Below, piece after piece: positions 11,611 through 20,704 of a stretch of 64,000 nt of DNA (position 1 is its first letter; each line of letters opens with the position of its first letter). Source of the DNA: Turnera subulata. Lineage: Eukaryota > Streptophyta > Magnoliopsida > Malpighiales > Passifloraceae. A program made the position numbers and the translations under genes. The notes beneath the pieces were generated by a model. That model saw only the letters and a program-made list of their open reading frames with translations. It did not search any database and was not told where the DNA came from. The DNA lies in contig JAKUCV010001072.1 in NCBI GenBank assembly GCA_028386065.3, forward strand, positions 4,140-68,139. Direction: 5' to 3'.

Positions 11611-12329
11611 TCCCATTCAATTAAAGTGTAATTTTTTAACAAAATGCATGTATCCAAAATCGTATCAAATTATTTTCTGTAACAAGATATCCCTACAATA
11701 CAAAAATAGATAAGTACTGCCTAGAGATGAAGAGTTGTGACAAAAATTCCATTCCCTGGACATCCACAGTGCGGTAAAAATTTTTTTTCTGTCCTTACAC
11801 TTTTTCGTTTTCGCATTTGTTGTCCCTCTTCGTTTAATTTCACTCAACATGTCCCTGAACTTAAGGTTTACCGGCCCACCATGTCCTTTTTACCTGCTAT
11901 TACAGGTTGATTGTTATGGTACTAACGCTTGTCTTGTGGGGACCATAGGCTGCCCTTTTTTTAACCTTTCTTCTATTTTTTATTTTCTTAATTTAATTTC
12001 TTAAATCATTTTTGAATTAAAATAAATCAATTTTATAATAATAAAAAATAATAAATCGTAAACAAATATGTACTATTGAATCTTTATTTTCTTGTCTTTT
12101 ATTTTAAATGTTTTAAATTCTTTTTCTAATAAGTAAATTTTTTGTTTTCCCTTCACAAAACATTCTAATATAATCAAAATATATAGATTACCAATTGCTT
12201 AAGCGAATTATTCATTTTTAAAAAAAAAACGAATTATTTTTCTAAAAAAATATTTTTAAATGTGTAAACCTTTTTTCTTTTGTCATCATACGTTCTTTTT
12301 TTTTTTTTAATTTTGGGTAAACAAAGATT

Positions 12330-12520
12330 CCAAAACAAACAAACCTCGCCTTCGTCTTCATCCTCCTCCCCCTCCCCCACCTCCACCTCCACGACGACCA
12401 CTCCATTGTCCACCACTACAAACTCAAATTCTAACCCTAACCCTAACCCTCCCCCAAAATCACAGGCTAGCACCGCCTCCAATAAGCCCCTAATAGTTCA
12501 CAGACCATGGCAGTAGCCAC
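12330..12520 (+). pseudogene. Ser/Thr/Pro-rich captured coding fragment, unidentified
   Basis: An open stretch encodes a low-complexity Ser, Thr, Asn and Pro segment followed by KPLIVHRPWQ and a stop. The sequence after it (12520-12760) continues a Pro/Ser-rich composition in shifted frames. The composition and C-rich codons differ sharply from the AT-rich surroundings, so it is probably captured from a host gene different from the ARM fragment. The gene of origin was not recognised. Confidence 0.4.
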
Positions 12521-12769
12521 AATCCTATTTCCCCCAATTTGCTCCACTCCCTTCTTCCTCGGCCCCACCGGGTCCTACCCTCCCGCCCTCCGCCTCCGCC
12601 TCTCTCATTTCTGCTGCGCCACAAAGAGGCGGCGTTGCTATTGAAGTCCCTGCCCCGCATGCTGCTCCTCCTCCCTCTTCGTTTTCTTCTTCCTAATTCC
12701 CCCTCCTCCACCTCCTCCTTGCCACGGCCACCACCTCCTCCTCCTCCATAGCAGCAACAGCAACAGCAG

Positions 12770-13222
12770 TACCACCTGAGGTTAATCTCCTCCCTCGTTT
12801 CTCCGCTGTCTCCTCTCAGCCGTAAGCTCGACTAGCTCTCCCAACTCACTCGCCTCACCAAGCTCGACCCCGCCCTCAGGCGCCAGCTCAACGAGTCGGA
12901 CACCTTGTCCTCCGTCCTCACCTGTATCAGCCTCCCCGAGTCCGACTCCGACTCGGCCCTCCAGGAGAAGGCTCTCTCTTTGCTCCTCAAGCTCTCCCTG
13001 GACGACGATAACAAGGTGGGGCTCGTGGCGGAAGGAGCGATCGGGCGGGTCGTGAGGGTGATTCGGTTCGGGTCCACGAGTACCCGGGCCATAGCCTGTA
13101 CCATACTCACCAGCCTCGCGGTTGTCGAGGTGAACAAGGCGATCATCGGGTCGTACCCGAATGCGATTGAAGGGGTGGTCGGGTTGTTGAGGAATGGGAA
13201 GGGCAGGGAAGTGAAAGAAGGT
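12770..13222 (+). pseudogene. Captured fragment of a plant U-box/ARM-repeat protein (PUB8-like)
   Basis: The frame reads SRKLD, a TAG stop (12833-12835), then LSQLTRLTKLDPALRRQLNE. It continues with ALQEKALSLLLKLSLDDDNK near 12957-13015, RAIACTILTSLAVVEVNKAI near 13084-13143 and NAIEGVVGLLRNGKGREVKE to 13222. This order and wording match the armadillo repeats of plant U-box E3 ligases of the PUB8 type. The U-box itself and the C-terminal half are absent, and the match ends abruptly at about 13222. It lies between the inverted ends of a Mutator-like element, so it is a transduplicated fragment rather than a gene. Confidence 0.75.
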
Positions 13223-13499
13223 GCGCGGGCCCCTCTTCTATTTATTATAAAAACTAATTACATAAAACTTAAAAAAAATTTTGGAAAATAGAAAATAGGA
13301 AAGAAAGAAAGAGAAAAAAAATAAAATCAGATGAAGAAGGTCTCATAGACACGTGTCAGCCTCACACGCACCAACCGGCTGTAGGTGGTAATAAGGACAA
13401 GGTGACCCAATAAATTAAGAGTTGAGGGACAGATTGAGTGAAAAAAAGAAAGAGGTAAAACAAAAAAGTGAAGGGACAAAAAAAACTTTTTTACTTCTA

Positions 13500-13969
13500 T
13501 AGTGCATGTGGCCATATGTGTCCTAATTTGCACTACTAATAATTGCCAATCAGTCAATATGGCCAATTGCAGTAATATGGAAAGAGGGATATATACATTG
13601 TAATGGACTTCATGTTTGGTCTAATATAGCTTATCATTCACTATAGCCGAAGTGGCATGCCTTTGTGAACCGGTCACTGTACACGTAAGTCAAAAGCACA
13701 ATAGCCGCAGATCTAGGAAATCAGATTTTGGGGGGAACTAAAAGATGCTATAAAAGAATAATACAAATGACAAATGTTGTAATTTTATGGATTTATAAAA
13801 TAAAATTTTCACTGTATGCTGAAATACGAAGGATTATTTTATCCAGAAAAAATAAAATATTGAACTCTTCCAACAAAGAATAATAATAAAAAAAACACAG
13901 TATGAGGAGAGTTTTATCCTGGATTCAAAATTAGACCGCTAAACCAATAATTACAGATGAAAAAAAGAG

Positions 13970-14012
<43 letters not shown>

Positions 14013-14335
14013 AAGATTCCCTTCTATCCATGAAATGCAGCTTCCATAACATTGTTGCATCAATGAAAACGATATTTTAACCTAGAAAAAACACTAAAAA
14101 ACTAAACATGTATTCAAAATCCTCACCGCACTTCCCATGAGAAATATTCTGCGGGATTCGATCCCTTATAGAAATTAATTAGGACAGTGGGTTCTGAAAT
14201 GTTTGAAAATTATCCAGGAAAAGACTGGAAAAAAACTTAGCATCCTGTTCATCCAACGTTGGTGGTAATGAAATAGTTCAGCCAATTCATTGTAACACCT
14301 CATAAGTGATTTAGCATAAAAAAGGAGAAAAACTT
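13500..14335. other. Spacer between the two Pack-MULEs; no gene seen
   Basis: AT-rich DNA with stop codons in all frames. It holds a TA microsatellite at 13974-14011 and otherwise nothing recognisable. Confidence 0.6.
13974..14011. repeat. (TA)n microsatellite
   Basis: Uninterrupted TA run of about 38 bases. Confidence 0.95.
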
Positions 14336-15802
14336 AGGTAAAAAAGTTTTTCTTGTCCCTTCACTTTTTTGTTTTCGCATTTGTTGTCCCGCTTTCTTTT
14401 TTTCACTCAACATGTCCCTGAACTCACATTTTACCGGGCCACCATGTCCTTTTTCCATGCTATTGCCGGTTAGACGCTATAGTGGTGACACGTATCACGG
14501 AGACTGCCTATTTTTTTATTCTCTTTTCCTTTCCTTTTACCAAAAAATTAATTTATAAAATTCTTATTTGAATTAAATAAATCATTTTTATTTTCTCTCC
14601 CCATGCTCCTCATCTCTCTCCCAACCTCTCTCGGTAACCACCAGCACCGAACCAACACCATTGCCTCACCCCTCTAGTGTCAACATCGACGCCGACCCAC
14701 CTTCCGCCTTCGTCCTCCTAGCGCTGTCGCCAAAAAACCGGCCGCCGATTTCTTCCTCAATCTCGCCACCCTGCTCCTCCCTTCTCCCTTACTTCATCGA
14801 AAATCAACACAATCATACCAAAAATCCAAAAATCCAACCCACAAAACACTAAAACAACCTCAATCACCACAATCAACACACAGCTACCATTGATATCCAT
14901 CTATCCCCATGAGCCCATCAACAAAATGAACATGATAAACTGCGATTGGGATAACAACAAAAGTTTTAAAAAAAGCAGAGGGAAGAGTCGAGAGGGAGGA
15001 GAGGAAACGAGACGGGAGGGAGCATAGGGGTGGCGGAAGAGGAGAGGCGGCATTACAGAGGGGTGTGCCACAGGCCGTGGGGGAAGTATGCAGCGGAGAT
15101 CCGTGACCCGACCCGGAAAGGGACTCGGGACTGGTTGGGTACGTTCGATACGGCTGTCGAGGCCGCGAAGGCGTACGACCGGGCGACGTTCAAGCTCCGG
15201 GGAGCGAAGGCGATACTTAACTCCCCGCTGGAGGCCGGGAAGTGCGAGCCACGCTCGGCGGCGGAGGAGGAGGGCGGGGAGAGGAAGAAGAGGCGGAGGA
15301 CAGCTGATAAGGAGGAGGATAAGATGGTGGTTGGGGAGAGAGAAGGAGTAGTGAAGGTAGTGAAGAGAGAAGAAAGGGAGGTGGAAGTGGCTTCCCTCTC
15401 TTCTTGGTCCCTTGCGCTTTCTCACGGTGAGGGAGCAGTGAAGGTGACGATGATTAATGGAATGTGATTAAAGGTTTGGGGATGATGATTAATTGAGTCC
15501 TACGGTGAGGGAGCGGCGGCAATGAGTTAAATAACCAAAAAAAAAAAAGAAAAAGAGTTTGGAGAAAAAAAGAAAAGAAGGGATGTATTAAAATTTTGGA
15601 TAAAAAAGAAAATAAAATAAAATAAAAAATAGGTAGAAAGTGGGCCCCACCTGACACGTCAGCAACAACCAGCAATAGCATGGAAAAAGGACATGGTGGC
15701 CCGATAAAATATGTGTTCAGGGACATGTTGAGTGAAAAAAAAGGAAGAGGGACAACAAATACAAAAACAAAAAAGTGAAGGGACAAGAAAAACTTCTTTA
15801 CC
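14336..15802. mobile_element. Pack-MULE 2 (Mutator-like, carries AP2/ERF fragment)
   Basis: Inverted ends begin GGTAAAAAAGTTTTTCTTGT (14337) on the left and GGTAAAGAAGTTTTTCTTGT on the right (reading inward from 15802). They stay similar for roughly 150-200 bases, through ACATGTCCCTGAAC, GGCCACCATGTCC and TGACACGT words. The flanking 9-mer GAAAAACTT is perfect on both sides (14327-14335 and 15803-15811), the target-duplication length typical of Mutator-like elements. There is no transposase. The interior holds a captured AP2/ERF fragment and a second GC-richer stretch at 14640-14790 of unknown origin. Confidence 0.82.
15030..15467 (+). pseudogene. Captured AP2/ERF transcription-factor fragment (ERF group IX-like)
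   Basis: The frame encodes a full AP2 DNA-binding domain: [39 protein letters not shown] and [17 protein letters not shown] Lys/Arg-rich segment and a VASLSSW tail follow that resemble ERF5/ERF6-type proteins. It has no ATG start (the open frame begins with GTG). Conserved positions are altered: VCHRPW where VRRRPW is usual, and RDWLGTF where R-V-WLGTF is usual. GC content is far above that of its flanks. Lying between Mutator-type ends with a perfect target duplication, it is a gene fragment carried by the transposon. A small expressed chimeric protein cannot be excluded. Confidence 0.8.
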
Positions 15803-16749
15803 GAAAAACTTGTCACTAACATTTGGTGCGACTCTGATTTAGTTTTTTTTTATTCTATCGTGTGTATTTTATTGCTATTAAACAACTGTACAAGTGTAAT
15901 TAATAAGTTGGTAACGACACGAGTGCATAGAACTCAAAAAGCTGTGGATTACATCAGTAAAACCCAAAACATGGCAGTCACTGTGTGTAACGAATGATGC
16001 ACTGCTTCCCAGTGCCCCAACTCCTGAATGGCTCCGACGAGGACATGACAACCCCAAGGCTAAAGGAGGACTGAGGGTGAAGGAGTCTGTACCACTCAAA
16101 AGCCCTACATAAGACAATATCAAAAATGGATTCTTCATTGAACTGCTCGACGAAAAACACGAATGCATTACGAGCAAACCATATTGTCCATAACGTAGCC
16201 AGCCCAAGCAACACCCAACTTTGCTGAGAGCAAACACCAGCAAGCAGAGGCCACTGGACAAGCCACGCATCGACATCCGCCGACATAACCCAAAGGATCC
16301 CCCACCAACTACACAATCTCTGCCACAAAGGTGCCGTAACCGACCAATGGAGAACGAGATGGGATTCATCCTCCGTCACATTCCCACAAAGTGGACAAAC
16401 AGCTGCTTCTGTCGACAAAATACCATGACGTTGGAGAGCCACCCTCGTGGCGAGCCACCATTTAAGAGTCTCTATAGAAAACATTCTATGTGAGGAGGGG
16501 CCAAAGAAAGCCAAGCAATGGGCTTTAGAATGAGAACCACGCAATCAGTAAGTATCCGGTAAGCATCTTGCACTGAGAACTAACCCTGTGTACCATGCAC
16601 CCACACCCACGAATCTACCCTCGCCCCCCCCTCGCAATAGCCCGTCCAACTCCTCTTGGAAACTAGTGTAGAGCTCCTGCTCCCAAGAGTACAGTGGTCT
16701 GGACCATGCAGCAACACAACCGAGTTTCAAGAAGCCCTCTTGGCGCACC

Positions 16750-17781
16750 TGGTGCAAATTACCTAGGCAAGCTTGGAGACTTGGAGAATGGTGCATGCAA
16801 TGGCTACATTGGATCAAAAAGGAGCATGGTGGCAAAGACAAGCTTGGACATGGCAAGCTCACTTTCAGAATCAACTCCAAGATTCAATCTCACAAAAAAT
16901 TCAAGAAGAGATGGAGATCAAACCCAAGGATGAGAAGAACACGTGCAGAAATTCATGGAGCATGCAGTCTCGGAAATAAATTCATATCTCGAGCTCTACA
17001 AGTTAGATTTCTACTATTTTGGACTCTCTGGAAAGATAAGACAAAGTTCTACAACTTTGATGTTGAGCCTAGAAGCTGAATCTGCCGTTTTCCTTTTTCA
17101 GAATTCACTTGAAGTTGACAGACAGATTCTGTCCGAAAATTCAGTATTGTTTTTAATTATTATTTGGGTCAAGTCCATATAATTGGGTTTAATTAATGTG
17201 GGATTTAGTTATTTAGTTAGGTTATTTTTGTAAGGGTTTATTTAAGTCCAATATGATGTTGGATTAAAAAATAAAACCTAGTCCATTAGGGTTTGCTAGA
17301 ATTCGACCTAGGGTAGGTTTTGGAGTCAAAATCCAATTTGACTTGGATTAGCTTAGGGTAGCCGACCTAGGGTTGGAAAACTAGTATAAATATGTTCTTT
17401 TTATTTGTAAATTTCAGTGAAGACCATTGATTATTGATAATAAAATTTTCTCTTTGAGAGTGCTTCAAGTTTGAGTGATTCAAACAACCCTTGAGTGCTG
17501 ATTCTCTTGGTTTATATTAGGAATTTAGATTTACTTATCAGGTTTATTTAATCTGTAGTGTGATTCTATTTCCTTGGTACTAATCTCTATTATTCTTGTT
17601 GATTAGGGTTTCAGAGTTGGCCCCATCTATTTGTGTTCTTGAAGCTTACTTGTTTCTTTTCTTGCTAATTGGAGGAGGAATAAGGGGTGGAAATTGCATT
17701 AGCTTGATTGAGATTGAAGGTCGGGACCACAATCTGATCTGTGAGAATTCTAGTGCTGATTCTAGAATTTCTGCCATATCA
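16750..17781 (+). repeat. 5' LTR of the gypsy element
   Basis: It begins TGGTGCAAATTACCTAGG and ends TTCTGCCATATCA. About 1032 bases. A TATA-like GTATAAATATG lies at 17383-17393. A tRNA-Met-like primer site, TGGTAGAGGAGC, begins a few bases after its end (17787). Confidence 0.85.
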
Positions 17782-17816
17782 TCTTTTGGTAGAGGAGCTG
17801 AGGTTTTCAATCAATC

Positions 17817-17817
17817 A

Positions 17818-17891
<74 letters not shown>
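17817..17891. repeat. (TA)n microsatellite in gypsy leader
   Basis: About 75 bases of TA repeats with one CA interruption, located shortly after the primer-binding region. Confidence 0.95.
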
Positions 17892-17893
<2 letters not shown>

Positions 17894-18084
17894 AGTTGTC
17901 GAATTTATTTCTGTTATTGTCAACATAAATATATATAAAAAAAGAGCAAGTCGATTGTGGGGATTTGTTGTTGGAATTGAAGTTTTGGTTGTTTGGATTG
18001 CAAGTATTGTTGTCTTGCAGGAGGCCGAGTTGATTGGTTGATTGAAATCTGAAAGGAGTTATTTTGTGTGTAGAAGTTATCGCA

Positions 18085-18275
18085 ATTCGTACAGCAGGCA
18101 GCTATACAAAGTTATTTGAGATTCCCTTGTCGATGATTTGTGTAGGAGGCTTCTATACAAATTGTTGTTATTTTGGTCTCGGATTGCAGGATTCGTCCAG
18201 GAGGCATCTATACAAATCGTTTCTGTGTTAGATTCTGGTCGCAGGATATGTATAGGAAGCAGCTATACAAGTTTT
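18085..18275 (+). repeat. Four imperfect ~51-55-base tandem repeats in gypsy leader
   Basis: The word CTATACAA recurs at 18102, 18153, 18208 and 18263, each time preceded by an AGGAGGC/AGCAGGC-like block and, further upstream, by GATTCGT, GATTTGT or similar. The units are 51-55 bases. They lie in the untranslated leader before gag. Confidence 0.75.
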
Positions 18276-18664
18276 TCTATTTTGTAGTTTTCTTTCTTGT
18301 CGATTGTGATTTGTGCTTTCTTTGTGTTGGTGATTGTTGTGTTATAATTGCTCAATTTGCCAATAATCATTCACATACAATTCTTGTTCTCTGTGTAATC
18401 TTTTTTTTCTTTCTTGGAGTCTATTTGCTTCTAGATTTGTTATCCTTTCTTTCTTTCTATTAGGATTGTCTTTGTTTTCTGTAGAATTACTTTACTGATC
18501 TGGTTTGTTTGGTTTGTTTATTTAGATCCTGAATTATAAACTGAAATAGAATCAGGAGATGTAAATGGCTGAGTGTTTACATCAATTGCCAAGGAGGGAA
18601 TAAACACGAATGTAAACACGTGAGGAGCTTTTTCTACTAACAAGTTTTGTTGCAGGTTTACATC

Positions 18665-18763
18665 ATGGAATATTCGAGATACAGTAGAGGAAGATACTAT
18701 GATGAAGAAGAGTTGGATAGACTCAACACATTCAGACTTAAAAAGATGCCCGAAGCTCAATAG
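18665..18763 (+). pseudogene. gag start, truncated
   Basis: An ATG at 18665 encodes MEYSRYSRGRYYDEEELDRL and a few more residues, then a TAG at 18761-18763. It is followed immediately by the protease region, so nearly all of gag, including any zinc knuckle, is missing. Confidence 0.5.
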
Positions 18764-18769
18764 GTTATC

Positions 18770-19189
18770 TTCTATACTAGTTGTTATGTGAAGGAGAAGG
18801 TTTGTAGCTTGAAAGTTGATGCGGAAAGATACACCAACATGGTGAGTACATATACTGTGGAAATGCTAGGATTGGAGTGTGTGAAGCATCCTAGACCTTA
18901 TCGGCTAAAAGGGAAGAATGACATGACAGAGATCAAGGTAACTAAACAGGTCCTTGTTTCTTTTTCAATTGGGAGGTATTCTGACCAAGTGTTGTGTGAT
19001 GTTGTGCCTATGGATGAGAACCATCTATTGCTCGGTAGATCCTGGCAATTTGATATGAGAGTGGCTCCTGATAGAGATAAGAATAGGTACTCATTATACA
19101 TGGGTGATCATAGATTTTTCCTTCGGCCATTGTCTCGACAAGAAGCCAATGAAGATCAGTTGCATGTTAAAGGTAGAGTGGAAGCATAG
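18770..19189 (+). pseudogene. Ty3/gypsy protease-like domain
   Basis: The frame reads KVCSLKVDAERYTNMVSTYT, HPRPYRLKG, EIKVTKQVLVSFSIGRYSDQ, VLCDVVPMDENHLLLGRSWQ and NRYSLYMGDHRFFLRPLS. In related gypsy polyproteins this is the aspartic-protease-like segment, where the motif is normally IDGGSC or similar. Here VDAERY replaces it, so the active-site Asp-Ser/Gly context is lost. A stop at 19187-19189 ends the frame. Confidence 0.75.
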
Positions 19190-19204
19190 CATCGTGAGTA
19201 ATCT

Positions 19205-19819
19205 AAAGAAAGAGTGGCACACAATGAGCAAGGAAGAAACTACCACGAAGAGTATACCAAGAAGGAGTATCTAGCTAAAAAAGTTGATACCGTTGAAAAG
19301 GACATCAAAAAGCTGAGAGCTGACATTATGAAGGAGCTCGAAAAACTGCTGAAGCGTGAGGAAGAGAAGAAAGCTGAGAGCTTTGCAAAAGGAGAGCTAA
19401 AGAGGAAGGCTGAGAGTCTTACAAAAGGAGAGGAAATAGAAAATAAAGAGGAAGACGAATGTGAGAGAGAAAAAGAGATAAAAGAAGCCTCTAAAGAAAT
19501 TGTGTTAAAGGGCTCAAACGGGAGGGTGTGTGAAAAGAAACAATTTGTGATTGCAAAAGAGAGAGATGAGAGGGTTGAATATGAGGAAAAGAAAAGTTTG
19601 TTTGCACTCTTGTACAAAGAAGCTTGGTTCAAATCTAACCTTTACCCTTGTCTATCTAGTTTTGTTGTTATTTCTTTGCCAGATTTTAGGGATGCATACC
19701 CTAAGGAGTTGAAGGAACATGGTGAGATAGAACTTCATTCTATTTCTAGACCCTTGGCACAAGTTGTTGTCCAAGCAACAATGATGCGAGTTCAAGACCT
19801 TGGAGTAAGGGTTCTTTAG
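19205..19819 (+). pseudogene. Lys/Glu-rich coiled-coil segment joined to pre-RT sequence
   Basis: The frame encodes a charged heptad-like region (KKVDTVEKDIKKLRADIMKE and many KE repeats), then SLPDFRDAYPKELKEHG. The latter resembles the DVFPEEL segment that precedes reverse transcriptase in gypsy polyproteins. The reverse transcriptase that should follow is deleted. The charged segment is not standard for the family. Confidence 0.55.
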
Positions 19820-20133
19820 TATCCATTGCAGAGGTTTGTGCTACATGGAGGAACAATTGAGCTTTTTCTACTCAATTCAAAGGCACAAGTGTGGATATTT
19901 AAACCTGGAGAAGGGGTTTGGGTGCTTCTCAAGAAGCTCAAGCAATAGAATTCTAAGATTGATCTTGGAGGTGGTGGACCATTCCAAGTGATGAAGTGCA
20001 TTAACGACAAATCTTACAAGCTTGGTTCAGAAGGTAAGTGTAGTGACCATACTACTTTCAGTATTACTAAATTTCCTCCTATTGATTTTGTAGGTATCGA
20101 TTCGAGGACGAATTGTTTTGAGGAGGGAGAAAA
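19820..20133 (+). pseudogene. C-terminal end of gypsy integrase
   Basis: Reads PGEGVWVLLKKLKQ, a stop, then GGGGPFQVMKCINDKSYKL and SRTNCFEEGEND. These correspond to the GDWVWVH, GPFQVLERINDNAYKL and LRTNPFQEGEND-type ends of gypsy polyproteins. The purine tract GAGGAGGGAGAAAA directly before the 3' LTR is the polypurine tract. Confidence 0.75.
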
Positions 20134-20704
20134 TGATGCAAATTACCTAGGCAAGTTTGGAGACTTGGAGAATAGTGCATGCAAAGGCTACATTGGAGGA
20201 ATCAAAGAGGAGCATGGTGGCAAAGACAAGTTTGGACATGGCAAGCTCAATTTTAGAATCAACTCCAAGATTCGATCTCGCAAGAAATTCAAGAAGAGAT
20301 GGAGAACAAAGACAAGGACGAAAAGAACACGTGCAGAAATTCCTGGAGCGCACAGTCTCAGAAATAAATTCATATCTCGAGCTCTACAAGTCGGATTTCT
20401 GCGATTTTGGACTCTCTGGAAAGATAAGATGAAGATCTACAATTCTGATGTTGAGCCCAGATGTTGAATCTGCTGGTTTAAGTTTTTAAAATTCACTTGA
20501 ATTTGACAGACAGAATCTGTCAGAAAATTCAATATTGTTTTTTATTATTATTTGGGTCAAGTCCATGTAATTGGGTTTAATTAATGTGGACTTTAGTTAT
20601 TTAGTTGATTTATTTTTATAAGGGTTTATTTAAGTCCAATATGATGTTGGATTAAAAAAATAAAACCTGATTCTAGTGCTGATTCTAGGGTTTCTGCCGT
20701 ATCA
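20134..20704 (+). repeat. 3' LTR of the gypsy element (internally deleted)
   Basis: It begins TGATGCAAATTACCTAGG and ends TTCTGCCGTATCA. It matches the 5' LTR at both ends but lacks about 467 bases corresponding to 17280-17746. The two LTRs also differ at many single positions, so the insertion is not recent. Confidence 0.85.

Larger units (their letters stand above)
11773..13496. mobile_element. Pack-MULE 1 (Mutator-like, carries U-box/ARM gene fragment)
   Basis: The left end (GGTAAAAA at 11773, then a pyrimidine-rich stretch with GTTTTCGCATTTGTTGTCCC and ACATGTCCCTGAACTTAAGG) and the right end (13330-13496) are inverted copies of one another. Both match the ends of the element at 14336-15802. 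Flanking nonamers CCACAGTGC (11764-11772) and CTATAGTGC (13497-13505) agree at 7 of 9 positions, consistent with a decayed 9-base Mutator target duplication. No transposase is present. The interior holds host-gene fragments, which defines a Pack-MULE. Confidence 0.7.
16750..20704 (+). mobile_element. Ty3/gypsy LTR retrotransposon, internally deleted
   Basis: The 5-base target duplication GCACC flanks it perfectly (16745-16749 and 20705-20709). It has TG...CA direct LTRs, a 5' leader, a gag start, a protease region, a coiled-coil segment and the C-terminal end of integrase, but no reverse transcriptase, RNase H or integrase core. It is therefore a deletion derivative that could only have moved with enzymes supplied in trans, or it lost them after insertion. 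It lies inside LINE ORF2 and is younger than that LINE. Confidence 0.88.

Noticed and set aside
12490..12751. Pro/Arg-rich open frames on both strands
   Set aside because: Products of low-complexity C-rich DNA inside Pack-MULE 1; no conserved domain.
14901..15425. 174-codon minus-strand frame
   Set aside because: Antisense shadow of the captured AP2/ERF fragment; composition is Leu/Pro/Arg without domain.
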